A DNA stretch of 64,000 nucleotides from Manihot esculenta (GCF_001659605.2 NC_035172.2:21311973-21375972), one strand, 5' to 3'. Positions 34,116-46,377 are shown, numbered from the stretch's first letter. Notes: generated from the letters alone by a model not told the origin. A program made the numbers and translations.

Positions 34116-36541
34116 TGTAATACCCGGCTAATTCAGGCATCAGAATTCTTACCATCCGGTGGAATTCCAGAATGTCAGAGGTTCTAGAAGGGTAAGAGTG
34201 AAGGTTTTCTAAAAGGTTTTTAAGTGTTTATAAGGTGTGATCAGAAAAGAGTTAAGTGTGGAGGAGAAGTGGCCTAAGGAGTTTCTGTCATGTTCGGCCC
34301 CCGAATGTGAAGTTCGGCCGCCGAAAGTGCCCAATGTTCGGCCCCCGAAGTTTATGTTCGGCCCCCGAACGTTGCATGGTTTTGCATGCAGGTTCGGCAG
34401 GCGAAGCTGGGATGGTCGGCTAAACTGTGCATGCTCCTCAGTCCGTGATTTGGCCAGGTGTTCACCTCCAGATCATGGCTATAGGATTAGGCCACGTCTC
34501 CCTTGACTCATCTGCAAGCTTTAAACAGCTCATGCAGAGGGTTTGGTCATTTGCAAAGGATTGAACGTTGTGGAGAAAAAGAGAGAAAAGGGAGGTTTTG
34601 GTAATATTTGAAGAGGAGTGGCTGAGTTCAGTGTTCAGGTTGTTCCTCTTCCGTTTTCTAGAGGTAAGGGAAGTCTTTCAACTTGTTTTCATGATTGATA
34701 CTAGCTTTCAAAGAGGTTAAGGGGAGAGTTATGTATATAGGGTTAGTTTTGATGTTTTAATGGTGTAAGTATGTATATGTGTTATAGTTGCTGTTTTGTT
34801 GGGGTTAATAGGTAGTTTTGGACCCCTTGGTTCATATACCTGAGTATATGTGAGTGAAGGAGGAGGTATGCATGTATGGAGTGGGGTTGGTGCTTGGCAG
34901 GCTTGTTCATGCACGAATCTGAGTTCTGGATGAACTCAGGTTCGGCCGCCGAAGGGAGGATTCGGCCGCCGAACCCCTTGTGGAGGCAGGTTTCGGCTGC
35001 CTAAGGCTGCTTCCGAAAGAATGGACTTTCGGCTCTGTCATGCACATTCGGCCGCCGAAGGTGCCGCCGAAGGTGCTCTGTCCAGCCTTCTTTTGCATGT
35101 TTATGTGATTGTTTTCAGAGGTTCAGAGGGGATTATAGGGGATTGTTTAAGAGTTGATAAGAGTATGTTTGACACCTCATTCGAGTCCATTTGTGTAGGA
35201 TTGGACCCGACAGTTCAGGGAGGTCGTCAGGATTAGCAGTTGCAGCGTCAGTCAGGTTTCTGCTTGCGGAGCAGAGGTGAGTAGAACTAACCTTAATCTT
35301 TTATTAAAGAAACATAATGCTTTAGCATAGTTCATGCATCATGAATGCTATGATATATATTAGGATGATTGCATTAGAATCACGAATGTGAAACATTGCA
35401 TATGATGTGATCAGAGATTAGGTGGACCCAGGCGACTCCAATAGCCTAAGCTTCGGCTCCTGTCATTGTGTCAGGTCAGTTGGGCAAGTACATGTTGGAA
35501 TGCCCTGTGTAGCTCCTTTGGGGGGGCCAGTGTTTGACAGAGGGTATTTTTGGGGTCATGTCTACCTTAGTGGAGATTGGACCAAGGCGACTTCAATAGC
35601 CCGTCGAGGGAGTTTTGGGGTCATGTCTACTCCAAGATATATTGAGATGTTTGTGTTGTGATGCATTGTCATTTATAGTGCGTATGAATGAACTATTTTC
35701 AGTGTTTCTACTCACTGGGCTTTAGAAGCTCATCCCTTTCCCTTAATCCCAGTTTTGCAGGTTCAGAGTAGCTGGGAAGGGTAGAAGCATCAGAGTTGCT
35801 AAAGGATTGCATATGTACTTGTATAGTGTGGACATGATGTAATTAAAGGGATATATGTAAAAGTGATGTAATAGTTAGTCAGTTAATGTATAAATGTATT
35901 AGAATGTGCTTTTGCCTATTGTCTAGTGTATGTTAATCCCTAGTGTCTGCATGTATCCTGTTTTACAGTTTCTTGATGAGAAATGAGTCAGACCAGACTT
36001 AATATATGTTGTGCTTTGAAAACCCAGTGAATTATAACTGTGAGGGAAGACAGGGTTTAATTCCTTTGACCCAAGACCAGTGCAATAGGAAAGACCAGGT
36101 TTGATTCCTGTGATCCACAGAGGAGACCACTAGAGAAAACCAGGTTTGATTCCTGTGACTCTATGGTAGCCAAGTTAACTGATGATATGCTGACCCTACA
36201 GAGTGGGTTCTATGCTGCAGAGCGCATAGGGTATGGAGGTTACTTGGTAGAGCATCACTGGTGTATTATAGATAGCCAGAGGGCTAGTTCAGATAGTATA
36301 TCTGAGCATTTTGGTTCATATGATTGGACCTATAGAGAGTGTTTTGAAAGGTTAAGTCTGGTGGTTTAAAAGTAAAGTTTTAACAGTTAATAGTCCAGTC
36401 GGATCATGTATGGGATTTTAACAGCTTCACAGAGTTCAGGATAGGCTTACTACGGGTCTAGGCGGCCTTAAGCCAATCTGGATCCTAGTGCCGAACGGGT
36501 CGGACCGTTACAAAGAGGGTACCGGTTTCCGGGCTGTTACA
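34116..36541 (+). repeat. LTR 3 of tandem element G
   Basis: Third LTR; ends GGGCTGTTACA at 36541, followed by the CAGAG duplication. One private substitution noticed near 36473 (AAGCCAATC versus AAGCCGATC). Confidence 0.95.
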
Positions 36542-36546
36542 CAGAG

Positions 36547-36632
36547 AGTATAGCAGGCTTGCTACGGGTTCCGGCGGCCTTAAGCCGACCTGAATCCTAG
36601 CGCCGGTGACGGTCCATTTTGGGGTCGTTACA
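36547..36632 (+). repeat. End of the element F 5' LTR
   Basis: AGTATAGCAGGCTTGC...GGGGTCGTTACA, the tail of the F LTR displaced by G, matching 38347-38431 of its 3' LTR. Read with 22251-24309 it gives a normal LTR. Confidence 0.88.
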
Positions 36633-36635
36633 GAT

Positions 36636-36647
36636 TGGTATCAGAGC
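36636..36647 (+). promoter_or_regulatory. Primer binding site of element F
   Basis: TGGTATCAGAGC following the F LTR end with a three-base spacer. Confidence 0.88.
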
Positions 36648-36712
36648 CCTAGGTTCACATGATCGGACCTATAGAGATAGTGTTGGGTTCATAAGGGTAG
36701 AAGTGGTCAAGT

Positions 36713-38431
36713 TGTGCATTTGGAGAGTTTGAAGAAGAGTTGCTTCAAAACTCCACTTTAGGATCATTCATCTACTTGTTTTCAAAAGGTAAGTGAAGGT
36801 CCTGAGCTTGTTTTTATGTTTTCTGAAGGTTTTATGGGGTTTATAGAGAAAGATGCATGAATAGGGTTATGGAGAGTAGTTTGGTGCATTTGGCGAGAGG
36901 CAGGGCAAGTTTCTGCCCTGCTGATGAACTCAGGTTCGGCTGCCGAAGGTACATTCGGCCGCCGAACCCCTGATGAGGTGTGAGGAGGTGGCTTCGGCTG
37001 CCCAAGCTTGCCCCCGAACTTTTGGACTTTCGGCTCTGGAGGGAAGTTCGGCCGCCGAAGGTGCCGCCGAAGGTTAGAGACTTTCGTCTCTGGAGTGCCT
37101 TTTGGCCCCCGAAACTTGCCCTCGAAAGGGTTCGGCTGCCGAAAGTAGAGATTCGGCCGCCGAAGGTGCTTGAGTTTTGTCTCTGGAGAGGACTTTCGGC
37201 CGCCGAACCTGCCGCCGAAAGTGTTCTGTCCAGCTTTCCTTTGCATGCTTTGCATGGATGTTGGAGTGAGTTAAAGGGGTTTCTTGGGGAGTTTCATAGA
37301 GTTGGTCATAAGCTAGTTTGGTCCCTTATTGGAGTCTATTTGTATAGGTACAGACCAGAGGAACCAGAGAGAGCAGCAGTGAGTTCTGCTCCAGAGTTTT
37401 CAGAGCCTACAGAGTCAGTCCAGTTAGCCAGAGGTGAGTGGAACTAAACTTAACTGTTTTTACTTGCACAATGGACTGTTTTAGCATATCTCATCCATCA
37501 TGATTATGCCATAGGTTGATTGCATTAGTATCCACGAATATGTTGCATTGCATCGTTATTTGGTGATGTGAGTGAATGCTGAATGATCCAATAGTCTCAA
37601 ACAGGAAGTCCAAGAGCCTTTGACTATGCCCTGGCAGGTATAGTAAAGTCCAGGAGCCTTTGACTACGCCCTGGCAGGTATAGTAAAGACCAGGAGCCTT
37701 TGTCTACGCCCTGGCAATGTTAAGTACAGAGGTGTTACATACACATATACATATATGACAGGAAGACCAGGTGCTCGATTCTATGCCCTGGCACAGAGTT
37801 ACTGGGACTATGTGGTGACAGGTTTACTCTTGATGTGGCTTATCTGTGATATGGTGCGTTCCATGAGATCATATTTTATTGAGATGTTTTACTGTTCTAC
37901 TCACTGGGCTATAGAGCTCATCCCACTCCCTTAACCCCAGTTTTGCAGGTTCAGTGTACAGTGTACAGGGACAGTCCAGCAGAGTACAGAGAAAGAGTAA
38001 AGAGATTTGTAATGTAATAGCTTAGAGTGGACATGTAATATTAAAGAGATGTAAGAGTTGTGTATAAAGTTAGAAATGTGCTTGACCTAGTGATGTATGT
38101 TTTATACATGATCTGTATATGTATATACGTTTTGCTGTATGTGAAAAACCAGGCTTAACAGGTATGAGATAACCCATCTAGAGCAAGCTCTAGTCAGGGG
38201 TACAAAGTACAGAGTACAGAGTACAGAGTATAGAGTACAGAGTACAGAGATAGTGCATGCACAGGTTAAGCCTTGGTTCAGAAAAGAGTTTTTATTTTCA
38301 CAGAAAATGTATGATCATGTATGAGTTTTCCAGGTACACAGAGAGTATAGCAGGCTTGCTACGGGTTCCGGCGGCCTTAAGCCGACCTGAATCCTAGCGC
38401 CGGTGACGGTCCATTTTGGGGTCATTACACA
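36713..38431 (+). repeat. 3' LTR of element F, first ~430 bases deleted
   Basis: The F leader (…GTAGAAGTGGTCAAG) switches directly to TTGTGCATTTGGAGAG, which is internal LTR sequence (compare 22681). The LTR then continues to its end with the same clusters, minisatellite and (GAGTACA)n run. The deletion removes all gag-pol and the 3' LTR promoter region. Confidence 0.87.
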
Positions 38432-39658
38432 TCAGAGGTGAGGATGGGTCAGAGGTTGTCTTTAGGGGAGACAGGAAGGGTACACCTAGAGGTCTGATAT
38501 CAGCTCTTCAGGCTCGTAGGTTGCTTAGGAAGGGATGTCAGGGGTATTTGGCTCATGTGAGAGAGCTTAGCAGTCAGGTTAGAGAGCCCGCCTCGGTGCC
38601 AGTGGTTAGAGAGTTTTTAGACGTCTTCCCGGACGAGTTGCCAGGTTTACCACCTGCTAGGGAGATAGAGTTCGAGATAGAATTGATGCCTGGAACTCGA
38701 CTGATCTCTATTCCTTCCTACAGGATGGCTCCAGCCGAGTTGAAAGAACTAAAGGAACAGTTGCAAGAGCTGGTAGAAAAGGGCTTCATCCGACCGAGCA
38801 CCTCACCTTGGGGTGCACCAGTGTTGTTTGTGAGAAAGAAGGATGGATCCCTTAGACTTTGTATCGACTACAGGCAGTTGAACAAAGTCACTACCAAGAA
38901 TAAGTACCCGTTGCCTAGGATCGACGATCTATTTGACCAGCTAGCCGGAGCAGGTTGTTTCTCCAAAATAGATCTGAGATCGGGGTACCATCAGTTGAGG
39001 ATCAGAGAAGAGGATGTGCCAAAGACAGCTTTCAGGACCAGATATGGGCATTTTGAGTTCCTTGTAATGCCGTTCGGGTTAACTAACGCCCCTGCAGCAT
39101 TCATGGATCTCATGAACAGAGTGTTTAGTCAGTACCTGGATCACTTTGTTATTGTCTTCATAGATGATATCTTGGTGTATTCCAGGAATGCAGAGGAGCA
39201 TGCCCATCATCTGCGGTTGGTTTTGCAGACCTTGAGGGAACATGGCTTGTATGCCAAGTTCTCTAAGTGTGAGTTCTGGCTGAGGAGCATTTCATTCTTG
39301 GGGCATGTAGTGTCAGAAAATGGAATAGAGGTGGACCCCAAGAAGACAGAAACTATGGCTAACTGGCCTAGACCCACTTCAGTGACAGAGATTAGAAGTT
39401 TCTTGGGTTTGGCGGGTTACTACAGGAGATTCGTTCAGGACTTCTCAAAGATTGCAGCTCCTCTGACCAGGTTAACCAGGAAGAATCAGAAGTTTGTGTG
39501 GACCGACCAGTGCGAAGAGAGTTTTGAAGAGCTTAAGAAGAGGTTGACTTCAGCACCAGTGTTAGCTCTGCCATCTAGTGAGGAAGACTTTACAGTCTTT
39601 TGTGATGCGTCCCGTGTGGGACTGGGTTGTGTACTAATGCAGAATGAGAGGGTGATTG
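38432..39658 (+). pseudogene. Element E reverse transcriptase and RNase H start
   Basis: Continues the E polyprotein after [12 protein letters not shown] linker, then RT with [61 protein letters not shown] and FIDDILVYS near 39160, then the RNase H start [16 protein letters not shown]. No stop in this segment. It is interrupted at 39659 by solo LTR H, just before the AYASRQL motif at 42126. Confidence 0.92.
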
Positions 39659-42123
39659 TGTAACAGCCCGGAAACCGGTACCCTCTTTGTAACGGCCCAA
39701 ACTGCTCGGCACTAGGATCTAGATCGGCTTAAGGCCGCCTAGACCCGTAGTAAGCCTGCTATGAACTCTGTGTACCTGTTAAAATCCCATACATGATCCG
39801 ACTGGACTATTAACTGTTAAAACTTTCTTTAAAACAACCAGACTTAACCTTTAAAACACTCTCTGTAGGTCCAATCATAAGAACCAAAATGCTCAGATAT
39901 ACTAATCTGAACTAGCCCTCGGCTAACTATCATACACCAGTGATGCTTTACCAAGTAACCTCCATACCCTATGCGCTCTGCAGCATAGAACCCACTCTGT
40001 AAGGGTCAGCATATCATAAGTTAACTTGGCTACCATAGAGTCACAGGAATCAAACCTGGTCTTCTCTAATGGTCTACTCTGTGGATCACAGGAATCAAAC
40101 CTGGTCTTTCCTTTGCACTGGTCTTGGGTCAAAGGAATTAATCCCTGTCTTCCCTCACAGTTATAATTCACTGGGTTTTTGAAACACAACATATATTAAA
40201 TCTGGTCTGACTCATTTCTCATCAAGAAGTAAAACTGGATACATGCATAAACAACAAGGGATAAACAAACACTAGGCAAAGCACATTCTACATCATCTCA
40301 TACTGACTTACTAGCTATTACATGCCTTTACATATATTGTTTTAATTTACATCATGTCCATACTAGTCTAGTACACACATACTGAAGCCAACACTCTGAT
40401 GCTTTCGACTTCTCAGCTAACCCTGTACCTGCAAAACTGGGATTAAGGGAAAGGGATGAGCTTCTAAAGCCCAGTGAGTAGAAACACTGAAAATAGTTCA
40501 TTCATACACATCGTTTATGAAAATGCAACACAACTCATACATTTCACATCATTGATTGGACATGACAGCAAAACTCCCTCGACGGGCTATTGATGTCGCC
40601 TGGGTCCAATCATCTGGAATTAGACATGACCTCAAAACTCCCTCTAAGGGCTATTAATGTCGCCTTGGTCCAATTCCCACTATCACTGAAGAAGGCAATG
40701 CAACAACTTCGTGATTCTAATGCAATCATCCTAATACATATCATGGCATCCATGATGCATGAACTATGCTACAAGCATTCTGTTTCTTTAAGAAAAGGAT
40801 TAAGTTTAGTTCTACTCACCTCTGCTCCTCAAGCAGAACACTGAACTGACGCTGTAACCACGCCTACTGGTGACCTCCTCGATCTCTCGGGTCCAATCCT
40901 ACACAAATGGACTCGAATGAGGCGTCAAACATACTATTAGTAACTCTTAAACAACTTCCCAAAACCCCTCTAAAAGCTCATAGAACAAACACATAAAGCA
41001 TGCAAAAGAACAGCTAGACAGAACACATTCGGCGGCAGCTTCGGCGGCCGAATGTCCTGTCCAGAGCCGAAACTCACATACTTTCGGCAGCCGAAGCTCT
41101 CCTTTCGGCGGCCGAACCCTTTCGGGGGCAAGGTTCGGGGGTCACAACACACTCCAGAGACGAAAGTCTCTAACCTTCGGCGGCACCTTCGGCGGCCGAA
41201 TCCCCTAAACAGAGCCGAACCTTAACACACTCGGGGGCAAGCTGTGGCAGCCTAAGCCACCATGCAAGAGGTTCGGCGGCCGAATGCTCCTTCGGCTGCC
41301 GAACCTGAGTTCTTCACGAACTCAGCTTCACCCGCAACCTAGCTCCTCCATCCTTTTCACCTCTCTAACCATGCATAACTCCAATCCTCACCTCGCATAT
41401 ACTCAAGTATATGCACCAAGGGGTCCAAAACTACCTATCAACCCCAACAAAACAGCAACTATAACACATATACATACTTACACCATTAAAACAGCAAAAC
41501 GAAACCTATATACATAACTCTACCCTTAACCTCTTTAAAAGCTGTTATAAATCATTAAAACAAGTTTAAAGACTTCCCTTACCTCTTGAAAACAGAAGAG
41601 GAACAGCCAACTCAGCAACTCCTCGTCAACTAGTACCAAAACCTCACTTTTCTCTCTTTTTTTCTCCAAAACGTTCAACCCCTTTGCAAATGACCAAACC
41701 CTTTGCATGAGCTGATTAAAGCTTGCAGATGAGTCAAAGGAGACGTGGCCTAACCTCTGGTCATGATCTGGAGGTGAACACCTGGCCAAACCACGGACTG
41801 AGGAGTGTCCACAACTAACCGACCTCCTCAGCTTCGGCTGCCGAAACTGCATGCAAAACCATGCAACGTTCGGGGGCCGAACATAACCTTCAGGGGCCGA
41901 ACATTGGGCACTTTCGGCGGCCGAGCTTACATTCGGGGGCCGAACCTGGCAGAAACTCCTTAGGCCAATTCTCCTCACAACATAACTCTTTTCTGACTCA
42001 CACCTTTGAAACACTTAAAAACCTTTTAGAAAACCTTCACTCTTACCCGTTTAGCATCTCTGACATTCCGGAATTCTTACCGGATGGTAAGAATTCTGAT
42101 GCCTGAACTAGCCGGGTATTACA
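39659..42123 (-). repeat. Solo LTR H of the G family, minus strand
   Basis: On the plus strand it reads TGTAACAGCCCGGAAACC ... GCCGGGTATTACA, the inverse of a G-type LTR, 2,465 bp. Palindrome clusters at about 41028-41310 and 41830-41950. No internal sequence or partner LTR, so it is a solo LTR. The flanks share only TTG (39656-39658 and 42124-42126), an imperfect target duplication. Confidence 0.87.
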
Positions 42124-43967
42124 TTGCTTATGCCTCTAGGCAGCTAAAGAAGCATGAGTTGAATTACCCCACACATGACCTTGAGATGGCAGCAGTAATC
42201 TTTGCACTCAAGATGTGGAGGCACTACCTCTATGGGGTAAAATGTGAGATCTTTACAGATCATAAGAGCCTGCAGTACATCCTGAGTCAAAGAGATTTGA
42301 ACTTGAGACAGAGGAGATGGGTAGAGTTGCTGAGTGACTATGATTGCAAGATTTAGTATCATCCGGGTAAGGCGAATGTCGTGGCAGACGCCCTAAGCCG
42401 AAAGTCACTAAGCAGTCTATCCCACATCACGGCAGAGAGGAGACCAGTGGTGAAGGAGTTTTACAAGCTCATTGATGAAGGTCTACAGTTGGAGTTGTCT
42501 GGTACCGGTGCTTTAGTGGCCCAGATAAGAGTGACACCTGTGTTTCTGGAGCAAGTGGCTCAGAAACAGCATGAGGATCCAGAGTTAGTGAAGATTGCCA
42601 GGACTGTTCAGTCAGGCAAAGACAGTGAGTTCAGATTTGACAGTAAGGGGATCCTCCGCTATGGGAGTCGATTGTGTGTACCAGATGACATAGGGCAAAA
42701 AGGAGACATTATGAGGGAGGCTCGTAATGCAAGATACAGCGTTCACCCCGGAGCCACCAAGATGTATCAAGATTTGAAGAAAGTTTATTGGTGGCCAGCT
42801 ATGAAGAAAGAAGTGGCACAGTTTGTGTCAGCCTGCGAAGTGTGTCAGAGGGTGAAGCTGGAACATCAGAAGCCGGCTGGATTGCTTAACCCGCTACCTA
42901 TTCCTGAGTGGAAATGGGAGAATATAGCTATGGACTTCGTAGTGGGGTTACCGGCAGCGTCCAACAGATTGGACTCCATATGGGTGATTGTGGACAGACT
43001 CACCAAATCTGCTCACTTCATCCCTGTCAGGAGTGGCTATTATGTGGACAAGTTGGTGCAGGTGTATGTCGATGAGATCGTCAGGCTGCATGGGGTTCCT
43101 ATTTCAATAGTGTCTAATAGAGGGCCCCAGTTCACCTCCAGATTTTGGCGGAGTCTGCAGAATGTCATGGGTACCAGGTTGGATTTTAGCACTGCCTTCC
43201 ATCCACAGACAGACGGACAATCAGAAAGGACCATCCAGACGATAGAGGATATGCTTAGAATGTGCGTGCTGGACTTTGGCGGTTTTTGGAGGCAGCATCT
43301 ACCCTTGGTGGAGTTTGCCTACAATAACAGCCATCATGCTAGCATCGGGATGGCTCCATATGAAGCTTTGTATGGAAGGAAGTGCAGATCACCTGTTTGC
43401 TGGGAAGAAGTTGGAGAAAAGGCATTGGCAGGGCCTGAGCTAGTAGAGATTACCAGCAGGGTAGTACCCATAATCAGAGAGAGAATCAAGACTGCTGCGA
43501 GCAGACAGAAGAGTTATGCAGATATCCGCAGAAGGCAGGTAGAGTTTCAGGAGGGGGATCTGGTATTGCTCAAGGTGTCTCCAATGAAAGGAGTGGTTCG
43601 CTTTGGGAAGAAAGGTAAACTAGCCCCACGATACATCGGACCCTTTGAAATCTTGCAGAAGATTGGGAATGTGTCGTACAAGCTAGATTTGCCTGCTTTA
43701 ATGGCAAGAATCCATCCGGTTTTCCATGTTTCAATGTTGAGGAAATTTGTGTCAGATCCAGGCAAGGTTCTTAGTGAGCCTGATGTGGAGATCCAAGAGG
43801 ATCTTACCTATGTTGAGCAGCCAGTGCGGATCATAGACACCCAGATCAGAAAGCTGAGAAACAAGGAAATCCCAATGGTGAAAGTCCTATGGAACAACCA
43901 CAATATGGAAGAGTGCACTTGGGAGACACGGGAGTCCATGCTCCAGCAATACCCTTATCTTTTCTGA
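42124..43967 (+). pseudogene. Element E RNase H, integrase and chromodomain-like tail
   Basis: [24 protein letters not shown] and FTDHKSLQ of RNase H, then a TAG stop at 42354-42356 where L has a Gln codon, then [10 protein letters not shown], the HHCC finger ([11 protein letters not shown]...CEVCQRVK), the integrase core with Asp in MDFVVGLP, Asn at 43116-43118 where J and L have the second catalytic Asp, and Glu in GQSERTI. The C-terminal tail (IRKLRNKEIPMVKVLW...TWETRE...YPYLF) resembles the chromodomain of Tekay/Del chromoviruses. The final stop is at 43965. Confidence 0.92.
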
Positions 43968-44038
43968 GGTTAGTTCCCTGTGAGTTTTATGTGCTTTGCA
44001 TGTTGGATATGTGTATGCCATGCTATGTGTTAGTTGAG

Positions 44039-44085
44039 GAATACCCGACTAGACTCCGGTATCGGAATTCCTAAGAGGGGGAGAA
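44039..44085 (+). promoter_or_regulatory. Polypurine tract of E preceded by a copied LTR-start segment
   Basis: AAGAGGGGGAGAA lies just before the 3' LTR. Between the conserved TTGAGG and this tract, where the other elements have the CATTCG/CGAATG hairpin, E has about 32 bases beginning AATACCCGACTAGACTCC, a near copy of LTR positions about 4-35. Confidence 0.8.
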
Positions 44086-46372
44086 TGTAATACCCGGCTA
44101 GACTCCGGTATCAGAATTCCTACCATCCGGTGGAATCTCGGATGTCGGAGACCTCTAGAAGGGTAAAACCGTATTTTCATGAATTGTTTTAATGTTTTTT
44201 ATGACTTTAAGTAAAGAGGAAATGAGTTTTTTTGAATGAAAACAACCTTGGAGGAAAACCCAGGTTCGGCCGCCGAATCTCAAGTTCGGCCGCCGAACAT
44301 GTATGCATTTCGGGTGTGCCTTAGGCCCCCGAAGGCATGAGTGAGGGAAGTCCAGGTTCGGCTGCCGAACATGGCATGCATGCAAAGGCACGTTCGGCCC
44401 CCAAACGTGGCCTGGCCAACCACTATAAAAGGGTCCCTTAGCCGAAAACGGGCGAGTTTTTCTCCCCATTGTCGGCCAAGGTGAGCTCTCCGCCGTTCCT
44501 CACCAATCTTCAGTCTTTTCCTTCAGATCTTTCAAGATTTTCACAAGTTTTTGCTTACTTTTGAAGATTTTCAAGTTTTGAGCAAGTTTTGAGCTTGGAG
44601 ACCCAAGGAGCTAAATCTCTCCCAACTCCAAATTAGATCGTCTCTACTCTCGATCTTCAAGAGGTAAGAGTCGATCTCTAGCTTACATTATGTTTTAAAC
44701 AAGTTTTATGCAAGTTCATGGGGTAGAAAATGCATGAGTAAGCTTATGTTGAGTTTATGGGTTTTTGATGAGTTTTTGAGCAATGTGGCTTGTACATGTG
44801 TGTTTGATGTGTTGTAGTTGGGGTTTAAGGTAGTTTGAGACCCCTAGGAGCTTGTATGCATGATTTGGTTGAGCTAAATGCATGATGGTATGAGTTTGGA
44901 GGCATTTGTGCATGTTTGAACCAAGTTTCTACCCTTTGGGAGAAACCAGGTTCGGCAGCCGAAGGGACTTTCGGCCGCCGAACCCTCTTGTGGAGGCAGC
45001 CTTCGGTTGCCGAAGCTTGCCCCCGAAAGGAGACTTTCGTCTCTGTCTGGGAGTTTCGGCCGCCGAAAGTGCCACCGAACATGCATGAGTTTCGCCTCTG
45101 TCTGGGAGTTTCGGCCGCCGAAGGTGCCGCCGAACCTGCCTGACTTTCGGCTCTGGAGGGACTTTCGGCCGCCGAACCTGCCGCCGAAAGTGCCCTGTCC
45201 AGCCTTTCTTTGCATGTTTTTGCATGGATGTTTTGAGGTGTTTTAGAGGGTTTTTGGGGGATGTTTTCAGAGTCATGTTATAGTATGTTGGTCCCTCATT
45301 TGAGTCCACCTGTGTAGGTTCGGACCCGAGGAACCGAGGACCTTAGCAGTGAGTCAGCTGCTTCAGTCAGTGTCAGAGCTAGCCAGAGGTGAGTGGAATA
45401 ACTCTTATGCTTTTAAATAAATAAATCAGTTTTGAGCATGTTCATGCATCACGGATGCCATGTGATATTTTAGGTTGTTTGCATTAAAAATCACGAATAT
45501 GTTGCATTGCATAATATGTTGTTGATGTGGATGAATGTTGAATGATCGATTAGCCCTCATATGTTATGACATGATGATATGATATGGAAGTCCAGATGTG
45601 GCCTGCACTACGCCCCTGGCACTATGTAAGAGAAAGACCGTACGTGGCCTGCACTACGCCCCCGGCACCATGGATTATGTATGTTATGTTATGTATAATG
45701 GAAAGATCAGGTGTGGCCTGCACTACGCCCCTGGCATGATTGGATTATGTAGAGGGCTAAATGGTGACAAGTTCATCCTTGATATGATTAGTTATTATGT
45801 GATGCATTTCATGTTATCATATGTTTTAAATGTTTTATTATTCTGCTCACTGGGCTCTAGTAGCTCACCCCTCTCCCTTAACCCCCAGGCTTGCAGGTAC
45901 AGGGTAGACCAGGAGGTCGGCAAGAGTAATGAAGTCTTGTGCATGTAATAGCTAGAATGTGGACATGACAAATTGTATAAGGATGTATAGATACGTAATG
46001 TAATGATATTGAGGTTTAGAAGTGTGCTTGACCATAGTTTATTGTAATCCCTTTTTGACACATGATCTTAATGTTTATTGATGTTGATGTTTAACCAACT
46101 CACCATATGTTATGCCACCCATTGGGGGCATTGATGAGATCCCACAAAGGGGTCAAGTTTATGATTATGTTTATGTTCAGTGCATGCACAGGTTGAGTTT
46201 GGTGTATGAGATAATGAATGAAAGAAAAGTTTTAATTTTTATGTATGATTGTTGATCATGTATGGGATTATACAGGTTTACAGGTTATATGTCAGGCTTG
46301 CTACGGGTCCCGGCGGCCTTAAGCCGACCTGGATCCTAGCGCCGGTAGCGGTCCGATTTTCGGGTCGTTACA
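44086..46372 (+). repeat. 3' LTR of gypsy element E
   Basis: 2,287 bp, TGTAATACCCGGC...GTCGTTACA. TATAAAA at 44424-44430; clusters at about 44260-44400 and 44950-45190. Differs from the 5' LTR by a few substitutions and a short deletion in the first cluster. Confidence 0.94.
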
Positions 46373-46377
46373 CTAGT
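46373..46377. repeat. Target site duplication of element E, right copy
   Basis: CTAGT, identical to 18156-18160. Confidence 0.95.

Larger units (their letters stand above)
24310..36541 (+). mobile_element. Gypsy element G: tandem LTR-internal-LTR-internal-LTR
   Basis: Three LTRs (24310-26735, 29213-31638, 34116-36541) and two internal regions (26736-29212, 31639-34115) with an exact period of 4,903 bp. A single pair of CAGAG duplications (24305-24309 and 36542-36546) flanks the whole array, so it occupies one insertion site. By eye I noticed only about four substitutions between units (26147/31050/35953; 27523/32426; 28290/33193; 36473). Confidence 0.95.
22251..38431 (+). mobile_element. Gypsy element F, coding region deleted, with G nested inside
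   Basis: 5' LTR 22251-24309 plus 36547-36632, then primer site and about 80 bases of leader (36633-36712), then directly a 3' LTR lacking its first ~430 bases (36713-38431). Flanked by TCAGA. No coding sequence of its own remains; G occupies 24310-36541. Confidence 0.88.
18161..46372 (+). mobile_element. Ty3/gypsy (Tekay/Del-like) element E, with nested insertions
   Basis: Complete ends: 5' LTR 18161-20456, 3' LTR 44086-46372, flanked by CTAGT. Its own internal sequence is 20457-22250, 38432-39658 and 42124-44085. The rest is element F (with G inside it) and solo LTR H. Lesions: gag/zinc-knuckle deletion, stop in RNase H, Asn in place of an integrase catalytic Asp, and a replaced pre-PPT segment. 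Confidence 0.93.

Noticed and set aside
22245..38440. CRISPR-like or satellite array suggested by long-range direct repeats
   Set aside because: The 4.9-kb periodicity is explained by LTR/internal structure with primer sites and target duplications. There are no short regularly spaced repeats with unique spacers.
39654..42128. A normal 5-bp target duplication for solo LTR H
   Set aside because: GATTG on the left would predict GATTG on the right, but the right flank begins TTGCT; only TTG is shared, so I do not claim an intact duplication.
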